A stretch of 64,000 nucleotides of DNA from Pantoea latae (lineage in GTDB: Bacteria; Pseudomonadota; Gammaproteobacteria; Enterobacterales; Enterobacteriaceae): assembly GCF_002077695.1 (NCBI RefSeq), contig NZ_MWUE01000006.1:1-64000 (forward strand), in the 5' to 3' direction. Under the pieces are notes generated by a model. That model was given only the letters and a program-made list of their open reading frames with translations. It had not been told where the DNA came from and searched no databases. Each line of letters begins with the position of its first letter. The first letter of the stretch is position 1. Shown here piece after piece: positions 28,372 through 36,179 of the stretch. Position numbers and translations under genes: made by a program.

Positions 28372-29313
28372 ATGTTAGTCAGCGGTAAATGGAGTGCAGA
28401 GTGGCATCCGGTTCAGGCCACGGATAAACAGGGCGGATTCGTCCGCCAGACCTCGAGTTTTCGCCACTGGATCAGCAGCGACGGCAGCACGGCGTTTCCC
28501 GCCGAGCCGGATCGCTACCATCTCTATGTGGCGCTGATTTGCCCCTGGGCTTCACGCGCGCTGATCGCCCGCAGGCTGAAAGGCCTGGCGTCGGTTATTA
28601 GCGTGTCGGTGGTGGAGCCGCAGCTGGGCGAACAGGGCTGGCGCTTCGGCGATTTTCCCGGCGCAGACCGCGACACGCTTAACGGCGCGCGCTATCTGCA
28701 CGAGCTCTATACCCGCGCCGATGCCGACTTCACCGGGCGCGCCACCGTGCCGGTGCTGTGGGATAAGCAGACGCAGACCATCGTCAACAATGAGTCGGCG
28801 GATATTCTGCGCATGCTTAACAGCGGCTTCGGCGACCTGGCGGATAACCGCATCGATCTCTTTCCCGCCGCGCAGCGCGACGAGATTGAGGCGCTGAACG
28901 AGACGATCTATCCGCGCCTCAACAACGGCGTCTATCGCGCCGGCTTCGCCACCACGCAGATCAGCTATCAGCAGGCCTACAGCGATGTATTCGCCCAGCT
29001 GAACGAGCTGGAGGCGCGCCTGGCCGACGGCCGCACCTTTTTGCTGGGCGAGCGCGTCACCGAAGCGGATATTCGCCTCTTCGTCACGCTGATCCGCTTC
29101 GACGTCGCCTACTATGGCCTGTTCAAGTGCAATCAGCGTCAGGTGCGCGACTATCCGTTGCTCAACCGCTATCTGAAGAGCATGCTGTCGGTTTCCGGCG
29201 TGCGCGAAACCGTTAACGTCGAGCACATTAAACAGGGCTACTATTCCATTAAGGCGCTGAATCCCAACGGCATTGTGCCGGCAGGCCCGGATATGAGCGA
29301 GTATGGTTTTTAA
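28372..29313 (+). CDS. yqjG: Glutathionyl-hydroquinone reductase (Xi-class GST), YqjG/ECM4 type
   Basis: The 313-aa cytosolic enzyme has the Xi-class signature: catalytic Cys57 in LICPWASRALIARRLKGL, then VPVLWDKQTQTIVNNESADILRML and the C-terminal helical domain with YPRLNNGVYRAGFA and RFDVAYYGLFKCN. It reduces glutathionyl-hydroquinones to hydroquinones. Length compares with 328 aa for E. coli YqjG. The start follows AAGGAG. The esterase gene begins 10 bases after the stop, so the two are likely co-transcribed. Confidence 0.9.
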   Translation: MLVSGKWSAEWHPVQATDKQGGFVRQTSSFRHWISSDGSTAFPAEPDRYHLYVALICPWASRALIARRLKGLASVISVSVVEPQLGEQGWRFGDFPGADRDTLNGARYLHELYTRADADFTGRATVPVLWDKQTQTIVNNESADILRMLNSGFGDLADNRIDLFPAAQRDEIEALNETIYPRLNNGVYRAGFATTQISYQQAYSDVFAQLNELEARLADGRTFLLGERVTEADIRLFVTLIRFDVAYYGLFKCNQRQVRDYPLLNRYLKSMLSVSGVRETVNVEHIKQGYYSIKALNPNGIVPAGPDMSEYGF

Positions 29314-29323
29314 GGAGAAACGG

Positions 29324-29929
29324 ATGGCGAAAGCGTTAGTGATTTTTCTGCATGGCGTCGGCAGCAACGGCGAGGATTTAGCAACGCTGGGCCGCCACTG
29401 GGCGCCGCTGTTGCCGGACGTCATCTTCGCGGCGCCCGATGCGCCCTTTCCCTTTCCCCACGGCGCGGGCTTTGAGTGGTTCAGCCTCGACGGCGTGACG
29501 CCGGAAAACCGTCCGGCGCGGGTGCGCGCCGCGCGCGCAACTTTCGACGCCACGCTGGGAGCGATACTGGCGCAGCACGGCATGGAGGATGCCTGGCATA
29601 AGGTGGTGCTGGTCGGTTTTTCGCAGGGATCGATCATGGCGCTCGACGCGCTGGCGTCAGGTCGTTTCCCGCTGGCGGGCGTGGTGGCGTTTTCCGGCCG
29701 GCTGGCGTTCGACGAGGCGCTGTCGCCGGCGGCTCAGACGCCCGCGCTGCTGATCCACGGCCACGCCGACGCGGTGATCCCGTGGCGTGAGAGCGAATCG
29801 GCCGCGCAGCGCCTGAAAGCGGCGGGCGTGCCGCTTGAGCTACAGCTTGAACCCAGGACAGAGCACACCATTTCCGCGCAGGGGGCGATGCGCGCCGCCG
29901 CCTTTATCGCGCAGTGTCTGCAGGACTAA
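29324..29929 (+). CDS. Carboxylesterase/phospholipase-family hydrolase (YpfH-like)
   Basis: The 201-aa alpha/beta hydrolase has the short carboxylesterase layout: FLHGVGSNGEDL near residue 10, the nucleophile elbow GFSQGS, an acid in HGHADAVIPW and the base His in RTEHTIS. The ATG at 29324 is preferred because GGAG lies just upstream; the earlier start at 29303 overlaps yqjG. Likely a cytosolic esterase of broad specificity. Its TAA overlaps the stop of the convergent isomerase gene (CTAA at 29926-29929). Confidence 0.82.
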   Translation: MAKALVIFLHGVGSNGEDLATLGRHWAPLLPDVIFAAPDAPFPFPHGAGFEWFSLDGVTPENRPARVRAARATFDATLGAILAQHGMEDAWHKVVLVGFSQGSIMALDALASGRFPLAGVVAFSGRLAFDEALSPAAQTPALLIHGHADAVIPWRESESAAQRLKAAGVPLELQLEPRTEHTISAQGAMRAAAFIAQCLQD

Positions 29930-30729
29930 GGCCAGAAACGCCGTAACGCGGCATACGCCTGCTGCGCCGCTTCGCGCGGCGGCTGACGTTTCAGGTCGTC
30001 GTTGAACACCTCGATGCCCACCGGTCCCTGATAGCCCGCGCTTTTCAGCTTGTCGACGAAGCTGTTGATATCGATGATGCCCGCGCCGGGCAGCTGGCGC
30101 TGGTGTTTGGCGAGGGTCATGATCGCCTCTTTATCCTGCGGCGACGGCTGAACCGCCATATCGCACAGCTGCACTTCATAGATCCGCTCGGCGGGAATGT
30201 TGTCGAGATGCGAGGCGTCGCCGCCCAGCGCGCAGATATGAAACAGATCCACCACCAGCCCGATATTGGGCTGATCCAGCCGCTGCAGCCGCTCCCAGGC
30301 TTTCGGCAGCGTATTATCGACGCTGCACCAGGCCATCGGCTCATACATAATGCGCATGTCGAAACGCGCGGCTTCCGAGGCGAGCCAGCGCAAATCTTCG
30401 TCGATATGCTGCGCAATGCAGTCCTCGCGCGTGGTGGCGGGCGCCTGAAGGGTGTCGCAGCCGAGAGCCTGCGCCATCTCGATAAACTGGCGCAGCTCGT
30501 CGCGCTTTTGCCGACGCAGATCGCCAGGCGCGCCGGTGAAATCGCGCAGCACCTGCAGGTTGGTAAAGCCGATGCCCTGCTGCGCCAGCCGCGCTGCGCC
30601 GCCATGACAGGCCTCAACATCTTCACGCCAGATTTCCACCTGATCGAATCCCGCGTCGCGCGCGGCCTGTAGCTTCTCTTCGGGTTCACCGCTTAACAGC
30701 ACCAGGTTAAGGAATGCAGGCTGAGTCAT
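29926..30729 (-). CDS. Sugar phosphate isomerase/epimerase-family TIM-barrel protein
   Basis: The 267-aa protein belongs to the xylose-isomerase-like/AP endonuclease 2 TIM-barrel group: AARDAGFDQVEIWREDVEAC, a metal-site Glu in IMYEPMAW, NIGLVVDLFHICALGGD and the C-terminal YQGPVGIEVFNDD. Such enzymes isomerise or epimerise sugars and related compounds. The ATG at 30729 has GGAGG 6 bases upstream; open frame further upstream is ignored. The substrate is not indicated by its neighbours. Confidence 0.82.
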   Translation of the reverse strand: MTQPAFLNLVLLSGEPEEKLQAARDAGFDQVEIWREDVEACHGGAARLAQQGIGFTNLQVLRDFTGAPGDLRRQKRDELRQFIEMAQALGCDTLQAPATTREDCIAQHIDEDLRWLASEAARFDMRIMYEPMAWCSVDNTLPKAWERLQRLDQPNIGLVVDLFHICALGGDASHLDNIPAERIYEVQLCDMAVQPSPQDKEAIMTLAKHQRQLPGAGIIDINSFVDKLKSAGYQGPVGIEVFNDDLKRQPPREAAQQAYAALRRFWP

Positions 30730-30803
30730 GAACGTCCTCCTTAATTGTCCGGAATAATCGGTTGCCGCAGAGGCGGAATGCCGCTGCGACGCGGTATTTG
30801 CTT

Positions 30804-31181
30804 TTAGCCGAGCGCGTTCACCAGCGCGAAGCCGGCGAAGGTCATCAGCAGCGATCCGGTGACGTGCACCAGCACGCTCGCCATCGCCCACAAATACTTA
30901 CCTGATTGTAGCAACATGAGAATTTCTGCCGAGAAAGTCGAGAAAGTGGTCAGGCCGCCGCACAGGCCGGTGACGATCAGCAGCTTCCAGGCGGGATCGA
31001 GCTGCGGATATTTGAGGAACCAGGCGAGCGCCGCGCCGATAATAAAGCCGCCCGCCAGATTGACCAGCAGCGTACCAGGGGGTAGCGAGGGAAACAGCGC
31101 GTTAAAGCGCAGCGAGATCAGCCAGCGCAGCGTACAGCCCACAGCGCCGCCCAGCATAACGGCGAACAGCGACTTCAACAT
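30804..31181 (-). CDS. crcB: Fluoride ion channel CrcB (Fluc)
   Basis: The 125-aa protein has four membrane segments and the Fluc signatures GGAVGCTLRWLISL, GTLLVNLAGGFIIG and GLCGGLTTFSTFSAE, with the conserved Asn and the TFSTF track that line the pore. CrcB dimers export fluoride across the inner membrane. The start follows AGGAG. Expression is very probably controlled by the fluoride riboswitch in its leader. Confidence 0.95.
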   Translation of the reverse strand: MLKSLFAVMLGGAVGCTLRWLISLRFNALFPSLPPGTLLVNLAGGFIIGAALAWFLKYPQLDPAWKLLIVTGLCGGLTTFSTFSAEILMLLQSGKYLWAMASVLVHVTGSLLMTFAGFALVNALG

Positions 31182-31274
31182 AATGTGCTCCTGTAGTCAG
31201 CAATCGCGCAGGGTTATGGCGGAGAGAGAACGGCCTGACACACCAATAACGCCTGCGAGAGGATTAGGGTTAAT

Positions 31275-31339
31275 GTCAGGCGTCATCAGCCGCTGGGATC
31301 GCCAGCAGGCGGTTGGCAAAGGTGGAACGCCATCACCTT
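31275..31339 (-). ncRNA. Fluoride riboswitch (crcB motif) in the crcB leader
   Basis: The minus strand reads GGTGATGGCGTTCCACC, then AACCGCC, a short hairpin arm CTGCTGG..CCAGCGG, and finally GGCTGATGACGCCT. These are the conserved blocks, in order, of the crcB fluoride aptamer, including the GATGG segment and the terminal CTGATGACGCC that forms the pseudoknot. It ends about 94 bases before the crcB ATG. The spacing leaves room for an expression platform. Confidence 0.92.
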
Positions 31340-31657
31340 AAGGCGTTGATAGTACGATGATGAGCAAGGAGTGACAAGCGGGGCAGAGGCGCAGCAGGCG
31401 GCGGAAAAAAGTGGGATTTTAAAAAATTGCGGGCGCTTGCTGGCGGCACTTAACAATATTAGCGATCAGCTTAGGCAGCTGTGTTTTAGCATTGTAAGGG
31501 TTTAACTTGTGCATAAAACCTCTTTTAGTTGGCTAAGTTACTCGCCAGTTTTCCCGTTTTGTTAGTCTAAAGGCATCGCTTTTTTCTGGTCAATTTTTAT
31601 TCAGGCATTCAGGCGATAGCGACGTCCCCTCTTAGGGTCATGCGTTAAGGAGATTTT
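31340..31657. other. Divergent regulatory region between crcB and the nucleoside hydrolase gene
   Basis: No gene is seen. The region holds the crcB promoter on the minus strand and the promoter of the nucleoside hydrolase gene on the plus strand. It is AT-richer than its surroundings after 31440. AAGGAG at 31647-31652 serves the downstream ATG at 31658. I could not single out a convincing -35/-10 pair. Confidence 0.5.
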
Positions 31658-32593
31658 ATGCGCACCTTGATTTTCGACACCGATATCGGCGTAGATGACG
31701 CATTTGCGCTGGCTTATGCGGCGCGGACGCAGCGGCTGCTGGGCATTACCACGGTGTTCGGCAACGTGGCGGTGGGCCAGGCGGTGAAGAACGCCCGCCT
31801 GTTTTGCGAAAAAATGCAGATTAACGCGCCGATCTATCGCGGCTGCTCGCGTCCGCTGGCGCTGGCGCCCAGCGAACCGGCCCGGCTGCACGGCGAAGAT
31901 GGTTTAGGCGACGCGTTTGACAATAGTTACAGCGACGCGGCGCCGGACGCGGTCGCCTTTATTATCAACAGCGTGCGCGCGCAGCCGCATGAGATTACGC
32001 TGGTGGCGATTGGCCCGCTGACCAATATCGCCAGCGCCATTAACCAGGCGCCGGACATTATCCCGCTGGTGAAAGAGCTGGTGATCATGGGCGGCGCGTT
32101 CGGCACCGACGGCCACAGCGGCAACGTGACGCCCTTCGCCGAGTTTAATATCTGGAAAGATCCGCACGCTGCCGATCAGGTGCTGAGTTCGGCGCTCAAC
32201 GTGGTGGTGATGCCGCTCGACGTGACCCATAAGGTGCTGATCAGCGGTGAGGAAGTACGGCAGCTTAACCAGCCGGTGCTGAGCGCCATCGTGCGGCCCT
32301 ACCTCGCCTACAGTCTGCAAAAAGAGGGCTTCGACGGCATGGCGCTGCACGACACGCTGGCGATCGCCTGGCTCTGCCAGCCCGAGGCATTTCAGCTAAG
32401 CGAAGGGCCGCTGCGCGCGATCACCGAGGGTATCGCGCGTGGGCAAACGGTGCGTAAGCTAAGCGCGCTGGCGTCGCGGGACGATCCGTTTCGCCATCTG
32501 CCCGCCCAGCGCGTGGCGCTGGACGTGGACGCCGCGCGGGTGCGCGACCACTTCTTCCGCACGCTTAGCGATCGAAGTGAATTACCCCTTTAA
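31658..32593 (+). CDS. Ribonucleoside hydrolase (inosine-uridine preferring family)
   Basis: The 311-aa protein has the nucleoside hydrolase start DTDIGVDDAFAL (residues 7-18), where the family usually has DTDPG; the calcium-binding Asp residues D9/D13/D14 are intact. Further motifs are VFGNVAVGQAVKNA, the VAIGPLTNIA segment, MGGAFGTDGHSGNVTPFAEFNIWKDPHAA in one run, and the late His in MALHDTLAIAW. It splits nucleosides into base and ribose in the cytosol. The last 29 bases overlap the 3' end of the convergent lgoD-like gene. Confidence 0.88.
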   Translation: MRTLIFDTDIGVDDAFALAYAARTQRLLGITTVFGNVAVGQAVKNARLFCEKMQINAPIYRGCSRPLALAPSEPARLHGEDGLGDAFDNSYSDAAPDAVAFIINSVRAQPHEITLVAIGPLTNIASAINQAPDIIPLVKELVIMGGAFGTDGHSGNVTPFAEFNIWKDPHAADQVLSSALNVVVMPLDVTHKVLISGEEVRQLNQPVLSAIVRPYLAYSLQKEGFDGMALHDTLAIAWLCQPEAFQLSEGPLRAITEGIARGQTVRKLSALASRDDPFRHLPAQRVALDVDAARVRDHFFRTLSDRSELPL

Positions 32594-33593
32594 TCAGTTC
32601 GCGGTTGTTGATCACCTGCGGCTCGAAGCTTTCCGCCAGCGTCGAGAAGGCGAAGTGCGCGTTGAGCATCATCTCGGCGCGCAGCTGGCCGCTGGCCATT
32701 AAATCGCGCACGCGGTCGAAATCTTCGCGCGTCGCATTGCGGCTGCCCATCAGCGTGGTCTCTTTTTTATGAAACTCGCTGTCCGGGATCACCAGATCCC
32801 CTTTGTGCAGGCCGACATAGACCACGGTGCCGCCGTGGCGCATCAGGTTGACCGCGTTATTCATCGCCGCCGGGCTGCCGGTCGCGTCGATCACCTTGAG
32901 CGCCAGCCTGCCGTTGAACTGCGCGCGCAGCGCGTCGTAAAAATCGTCCTGCGTTGGGTCGAGCGCCGCCACGCCCAGCTCTTTAGTGACGTGCGCGCGG
33001 CGGAATTCGCTGGTGTCCGCCACCGCGACGCTGGCGCCCGCCGCTGCGGCAATCGCCGCCACGCCCAGGCCAATTGGCCCCGCGCCCACCACCAGCACAT
33101 GCTCGTCCGCGCCGACATTCGCCCGGCGCACGGCGTGCGCGCTGATGGCGAACGGCTCAATCAGCGCCGCGGCCTCTGGCGCCACCTTATCGACCGGCAG
33201 CAGATTGCTGACCGGCACGGCAAGGTAGTCGCAAAAGCCGCCATCCTGATGCACGCCGATCACCGAGATCTTTTCGCAGCAGTTGGTTTTGCCGCTCTGG
33301 CAGGCGTCGCAGCGCAGACAGGAGAGATAGGGGATCAGCGCCACGCGCTGGCCGGGTTCAACGCCTGCTGCGCCTTCCCCCAGCGCCACCACTTCGCCGC
33401 ACAGCTCATGGCCCAGCACGCGCGGATAGCTGAAGAAAGGCTGGTTGCCCGCCCAGGCGTGGATGTCGGTGCCGCAGATGCCGGCGGTAATGATTTTAAT
33501 CAGCGCCTCGCCCGCCGCAGGCACGGGCTGCTCGCGCGTGGCCCAGACCATTTTTTTCGGTTCAGCGATGACCAGGCTTTTCATTGTTGTCAT
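32565..33593 (-). CDS. lgoD: L-galactonate oxidoreductase-like zinc dehydrogenase (LgoD)
   Basis: The 342-aa medium-chain dehydrogenase has catalytic zinc ligands C40 and H62-E63 (GICGTDIHAW, VLGHE), structural zinc cysteines C92/C95/C98/C106, the stretch NCCEKISVIGVHQDGGF and the Rossmann motif VVGAGPIGLGVAAIA. These blocks match E. coli LgoD (YjjN), which oxidises L-galactonate to D-tagaturonate, more closely than other polyol dehydrogenases. The ATG at 33593 follows GGAG. The neighbouring lgoR- and lgoT-like genes support the call. Confidence 0.87.
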   Translation of the reverse strand: MTTMKSLVIAEPKKMVWATREQPVPAAGEALIKIITAGICGTDIHAWAGNQPFFSYPRVLGHELCGEVVALGEGAAGVEPGQRVALIPYLSCLRCDACQSGKTNCCEKISVIGVHQDGGFCDYLAVPVSNLLPVDKVAPEAAALIEPFAISAHAVRRANVGADEHVLVVGAGPIGLGVAAIAAAAGASVAVADTSEFRRAHVTKELGVAALDPTQDDFYDALRAQFNGRLALKVIDATGSPAAMNNAVNLMRHGGTVVYVGLHKGDLVIPDSEFHKKETTLMGSRNATREDFDRVRDLMASGQLRAEMMLNAHFAFSTLAESFEPQVINNRELIKGVIHFDR

Positions 33594-33697
33594 GGTGGTT
33601 CTCCTGTTGTCTTGCCGCAGTTATGACGAAACCATCGCAAACCGGCTGTTTTGCCCGCGCGATCTGTGAGGCATGACGTTTTTTTTGGGATTTGAAT

Positions 33698-33718
33698 GGT
33701 TTTTAATAAATAAAAACC
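33698..33718. promoter_or_regulatory. Candidate LgoR operator (dyad) between lgoD and lgoR
   Basis: Perfect palindrome GGTTTTTA (33698-33705) / TAAAAACC (33711-33718) with a 5-base centre, 12 bases before the lgoR start. The same half-site TAAAAACC recurs twice between lgoR and lgoT. The operator role is inference. Confidence 0.45.
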
Positions 33719-33730
33719 CGGAGAGTCCCC

Positions 33731-34633
33731 GTGAGCCGCAACCTGAATCTGCGCCAGAACGTCATCAACCAGATGCTGGAAGGGATCGCCCAGCGTCATA
33801 TCCGTTCGCCGCTGCCCGCGCAGGCGGCGCTGGCGGAGATGTTCAATATCAGCCGCACCACGGTGCGCCATACGCTGCACTATCTGGCGCAGCGCGGCGT
33901 GCTGGAAAAAGTGGCGGGCACCTATGTGATTGTGCGGCAGCCGCAGGAAGAGGATGGCTTTAGCGAACTGACGTCGCCGATTGAGCAGCAGGCGAGCCAG
34001 TTCGAACAGGCGTTTTTCGAGATGATTAACCAGCGCCAGCTCTCGCCTGGCGACGCCTTTAGCGAGCTACAGCTGGCGCAGCGGGTGAAGGTCAGCCCGG
34101 TGGTGGTGCGCGAATTTCTGCTGCGCTTTATGCGCTACGGCCTGCTGGAGCCGGTGAAACGCGGGCGCTGGCGCATGAAGAAGTTCACTCTCGACTACGC
34201 TGACAAGCTGTTCGAGCTGCGCGAGATGTTGGAGACGCATGCGCTGACGCGTTTTCTCAATCTGCCGCCGCAGGATGAACGCTGGATCCAGGCGCGTGAC
34301 CTGCTGGATCGCCATCGCGCCCTGCGCGATACCATCGCCAGCGACTATCGCCAGTTCGCCGCGCTGGATAAAGAGCTGCATTCGCTGATCCTCTCCGCCG
34401 CCAACAACCCCTTTTTCAACCACTCGCTGGAGATTATCTCGGTTATTTTTCACTCGCACTATCAGCGGGATGAGCGCGATCTCAAGCAGCGCAACATCGT
34501 GGCGCTGGAGGAGCATATGGCGCTGCTCTCCGCGCTAATCGGCCGTCAGGACGTCGACGCGCTGCTGGCGCTGCACAATCATCTGGCGACCTCCCGCTCG
34601 TCGATGGCGCGCTCGATCCGGCAGTACAATTAA
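33731..34633 (+). CDS. lgoR: GntR-family regulator of L-galactonate genes (LgoR)
   Basis: The 300-aa regulator has an N-terminal winged HTH (LPAQAALAEMFNISRTTVRH), a second helix-turn-helix-like stretch (FSELQLAQRVKVSPVVVREF) and a helical FCD-type ligand domain (LFELREMLETHALTRFL, AALDKELHSLILSAANNPFF). Length and two-part N-terminal architecture fit E. coli LgoR (YjjM). The GTG start at 33731 has GGAGAG 5 bases upstream. It is divergent from lgoD and precedes lgoT, so it can control both. Confidence 0.85.
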   Translation: MSRNLNLRQNVINQMLEGIAQRHIRSPLPAQAALAEMFNISRTTVRHTLHYLAQRGVLEKVAGTYVIVRQPQEEDGFSELTSPIEQQASQFEQAFFEMINQRQLSPGDAFSELQLAQRVKVSPVVVREFLLRFMRYGLLEPVKRGRWRMKKFTLDYADKLFELREMLETHALTRFLNLPPQDERWIQARDLLDRHRALRDTIASDYRQFAALDKELHSLILSAANNPFFNHSLEIISVIFHSHYQRDERDLKQRNIVALEEHMALLSALIGRQDVDALLALHNHLATSRSSMARSIRQYN

Positions 34634-34649
34634 AAACCGATTAAAAACC
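34631..34649 (+). promoter_or_regulatory. Tandem TAAAAACC direct repeat upstream of lgoT
   Basis: TAAAAACC occurs at 34631-34638 and again at 34642-34649, an 11-base period that puts both on the same helix face. It is the same half-site as the dyad in front of lgoR. It lies at the end of lgoR, in the 165-base lgoR-lgoT gap. Confidence 0.4.
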
Positions 34650-34798
34650 ACAAAGCATTAGCTCCCGCACGAATCAGAAACATCTTCGCAACATCCCGGC
34701 TGCATTGCTTCTAGTCTCGACTGCAACTCATGGCGGGGCTGAACCGCCGTGTCCTTTGATATCCGATAACGATAACGACCCCGCTACGGGAGAATGCC

Positions 34799-36154
34799 AT
34801 GGAAAATACCTCAACCCGCGACAGCAAAAACCCGGCCGCCGACGCGCAGCCTGGGCAGGAGTACGTGCCGGCGCGCAGCGATATCGTGCGCTCGCCGCGC
34901 ATTCGCAAGATTCAGATCACCGCGATGCTGCTGCTGCTGTGCGCCGCCATTATCAACTATCTGGATCGCAGCTCGCTCTCGGTGGCCAATATGACCATTC
35001 GCGAAGAGCTGGGACTCAGCGCCACGGAGATCGGCATGCTGCTCTCCGCCTTTTCGCTGGCCTACGGCCTGGCGCAGCTGCCGTGCGGCGCGCTGCTGGA
35101 CCGCAAAGGCCCGCGCATTATGTTAGGCATCGGCATGTTTATCTGGTCGCTGTTTCAGGCGGCGGCTGGGCTGGTGCATAACTTCACCCAGTTTATTCTG
35201 GTGCGTATCGGCCTCGGCATCGGCGAAGCGCCGATGAACCCGTGCGGCGTAAAAGTGATCAACGACTGGTTCAACATTAAAGATCGCGGCATGCCGATGG
35301 GCTTTTTCAACGCCGCTTCGATGATTGGCCTGTCGGTGGCGCCGCCGGTGCTCGCCGCCATGATGCTGGCCTTCGGCTGGCGCGGCATGTTCATTACCAT
35401 CGGCGTGCTCGGCATGTTTCTGGCGATTGGCTGGTACATGATCTATCGCGACCGCGACAACAGCAGGCTCAGCGCGGAAGAGATCCACTATCTGCAGGCG
35501 GGCAGCGTGGCGTCGCGCAAAGAGCCGCTGAGCTTCGCCGAATGGCGCGGCCTGTTTAAGCAGCGCACCATGTGGGGCATGATGATCGGCTTCAGCGGCA
35601 TCAACTACACCGCCTGGCTCTATATCGCCTGGCTGCCGGGCTATCTGCAGTCGACCTATCATCTGGATCTGAAGAGCACCGGCCTGCTGGCGGCGATCCC
35701 GTTCCTGTTCGGCGCGGCGGGCATGCTGCTCAACGGCTATGCGGTGGATGCGCTGGTGCGTCGCGGCTTCGACGCGGTGAAAACCCGTAAGGTGTGCATT
35801 ATCTCCGGCATGCTGCTGTCGGCGGCCTTTACCGCCTTCGTGACGCGCGCCACCGATACCACCAGCGCGGTGACGCTGATCGGCATGGCGCTGTTCTGCA
35901 TCCACTTCGCCGGCACCTCCTGCTGGGGCCTGATCCACGCTAACGTCACGGCGCGCATGACCGCGTCGGTCGGCAGCATTCAGAACTTCGCCAGCTTTGT
36001 GTTCGCCTCGTTCGCGCCGGTTATTACCGGCTGGGTGCTGGATACCACCAAATCGTTCAGCCTGGCGCTGATGATCTGCGCCGGCATTGCCGTGGTGGGC
36101 GCCCTCGCCTATCTGGTGCTGGTGCGCAAGCCGATTACCGACGGCGCAGCCTAA
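34799..36154 (+). CDS. lgoT: L-galactonate:H+ symporter-like MFS transporter (LgoT)
   Basis: The 451-aa, 12-segment transporter belongs to the anion:cation symporter family: INYLDRSSLSVANMTIREEL, QLPCGALLDRKGPRIM, IGLGIGEAPMNPCGVKVINDWF and FSGINYTAWLYIAWLPGYLQ. Size (E. coli LgoT 453 aa) and position beside lgoR/lgoD support L-galactonate import, but related hexonates are possible. About 45 hydrophilic residues precede the first helix. The ATG at 34799 follows GGGAGA. Confidence 0.85.
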   Translation: MENTSTRDSKNPAADAQPGQEYVPARSDIVRSPRIRKIQITAMLLLLCAAIINYLDRSSLSVANMTIREELGLSATEIGMLLSAFSLAYGLAQLPCGALLDRKGPRIMLGIGMFIWSLFQAAAGLVHNFTQFILVRIGLGIGEAPMNPCGVKVINDWFNIKDRGMPMGFFNAASMIGLSVAPPVLAAMMLAFGWRGMFITIGVLGMFLAIGWYMIYRDRDNSRLSAEEIHYLQAGSVASRKEPLSFAEWRGLFKQRTMWGMMIGFSGINYTAWLYIAWLPGYLQSTYHLDLKSTGLLAAIPFLFGAAGMLLNGYAVDALVRRGFDAVKTRKVCIISGMLLSAAFTAFVTRATDTTSAVTLIGMALFCIHFAGTSCWGLIHANVTARMTASVGSIQNFASFVFASFAPVITGWVLDTTKSFSLALMICAGIAVVGALAYLVLVRKPITDGAA

Positions 36155-36161
36155 GCGGACG

Positions 36162-36179
36162 GCCGGGCTGATGCCCGGC
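36162..36179. terminator. Hairpin between convergent lgoT and 36179-37570
   Basis: Perfect 7-bp stem GCCGGGC (36162-36168) / GCCCGGC (36173-36179) with a TGAT loop, just after the lgoT stop and touching the stop of the opposing gene. It has no U-run, so it may act as a weak or factor-assisted bidirectional terminator. Confidence 0.45.
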
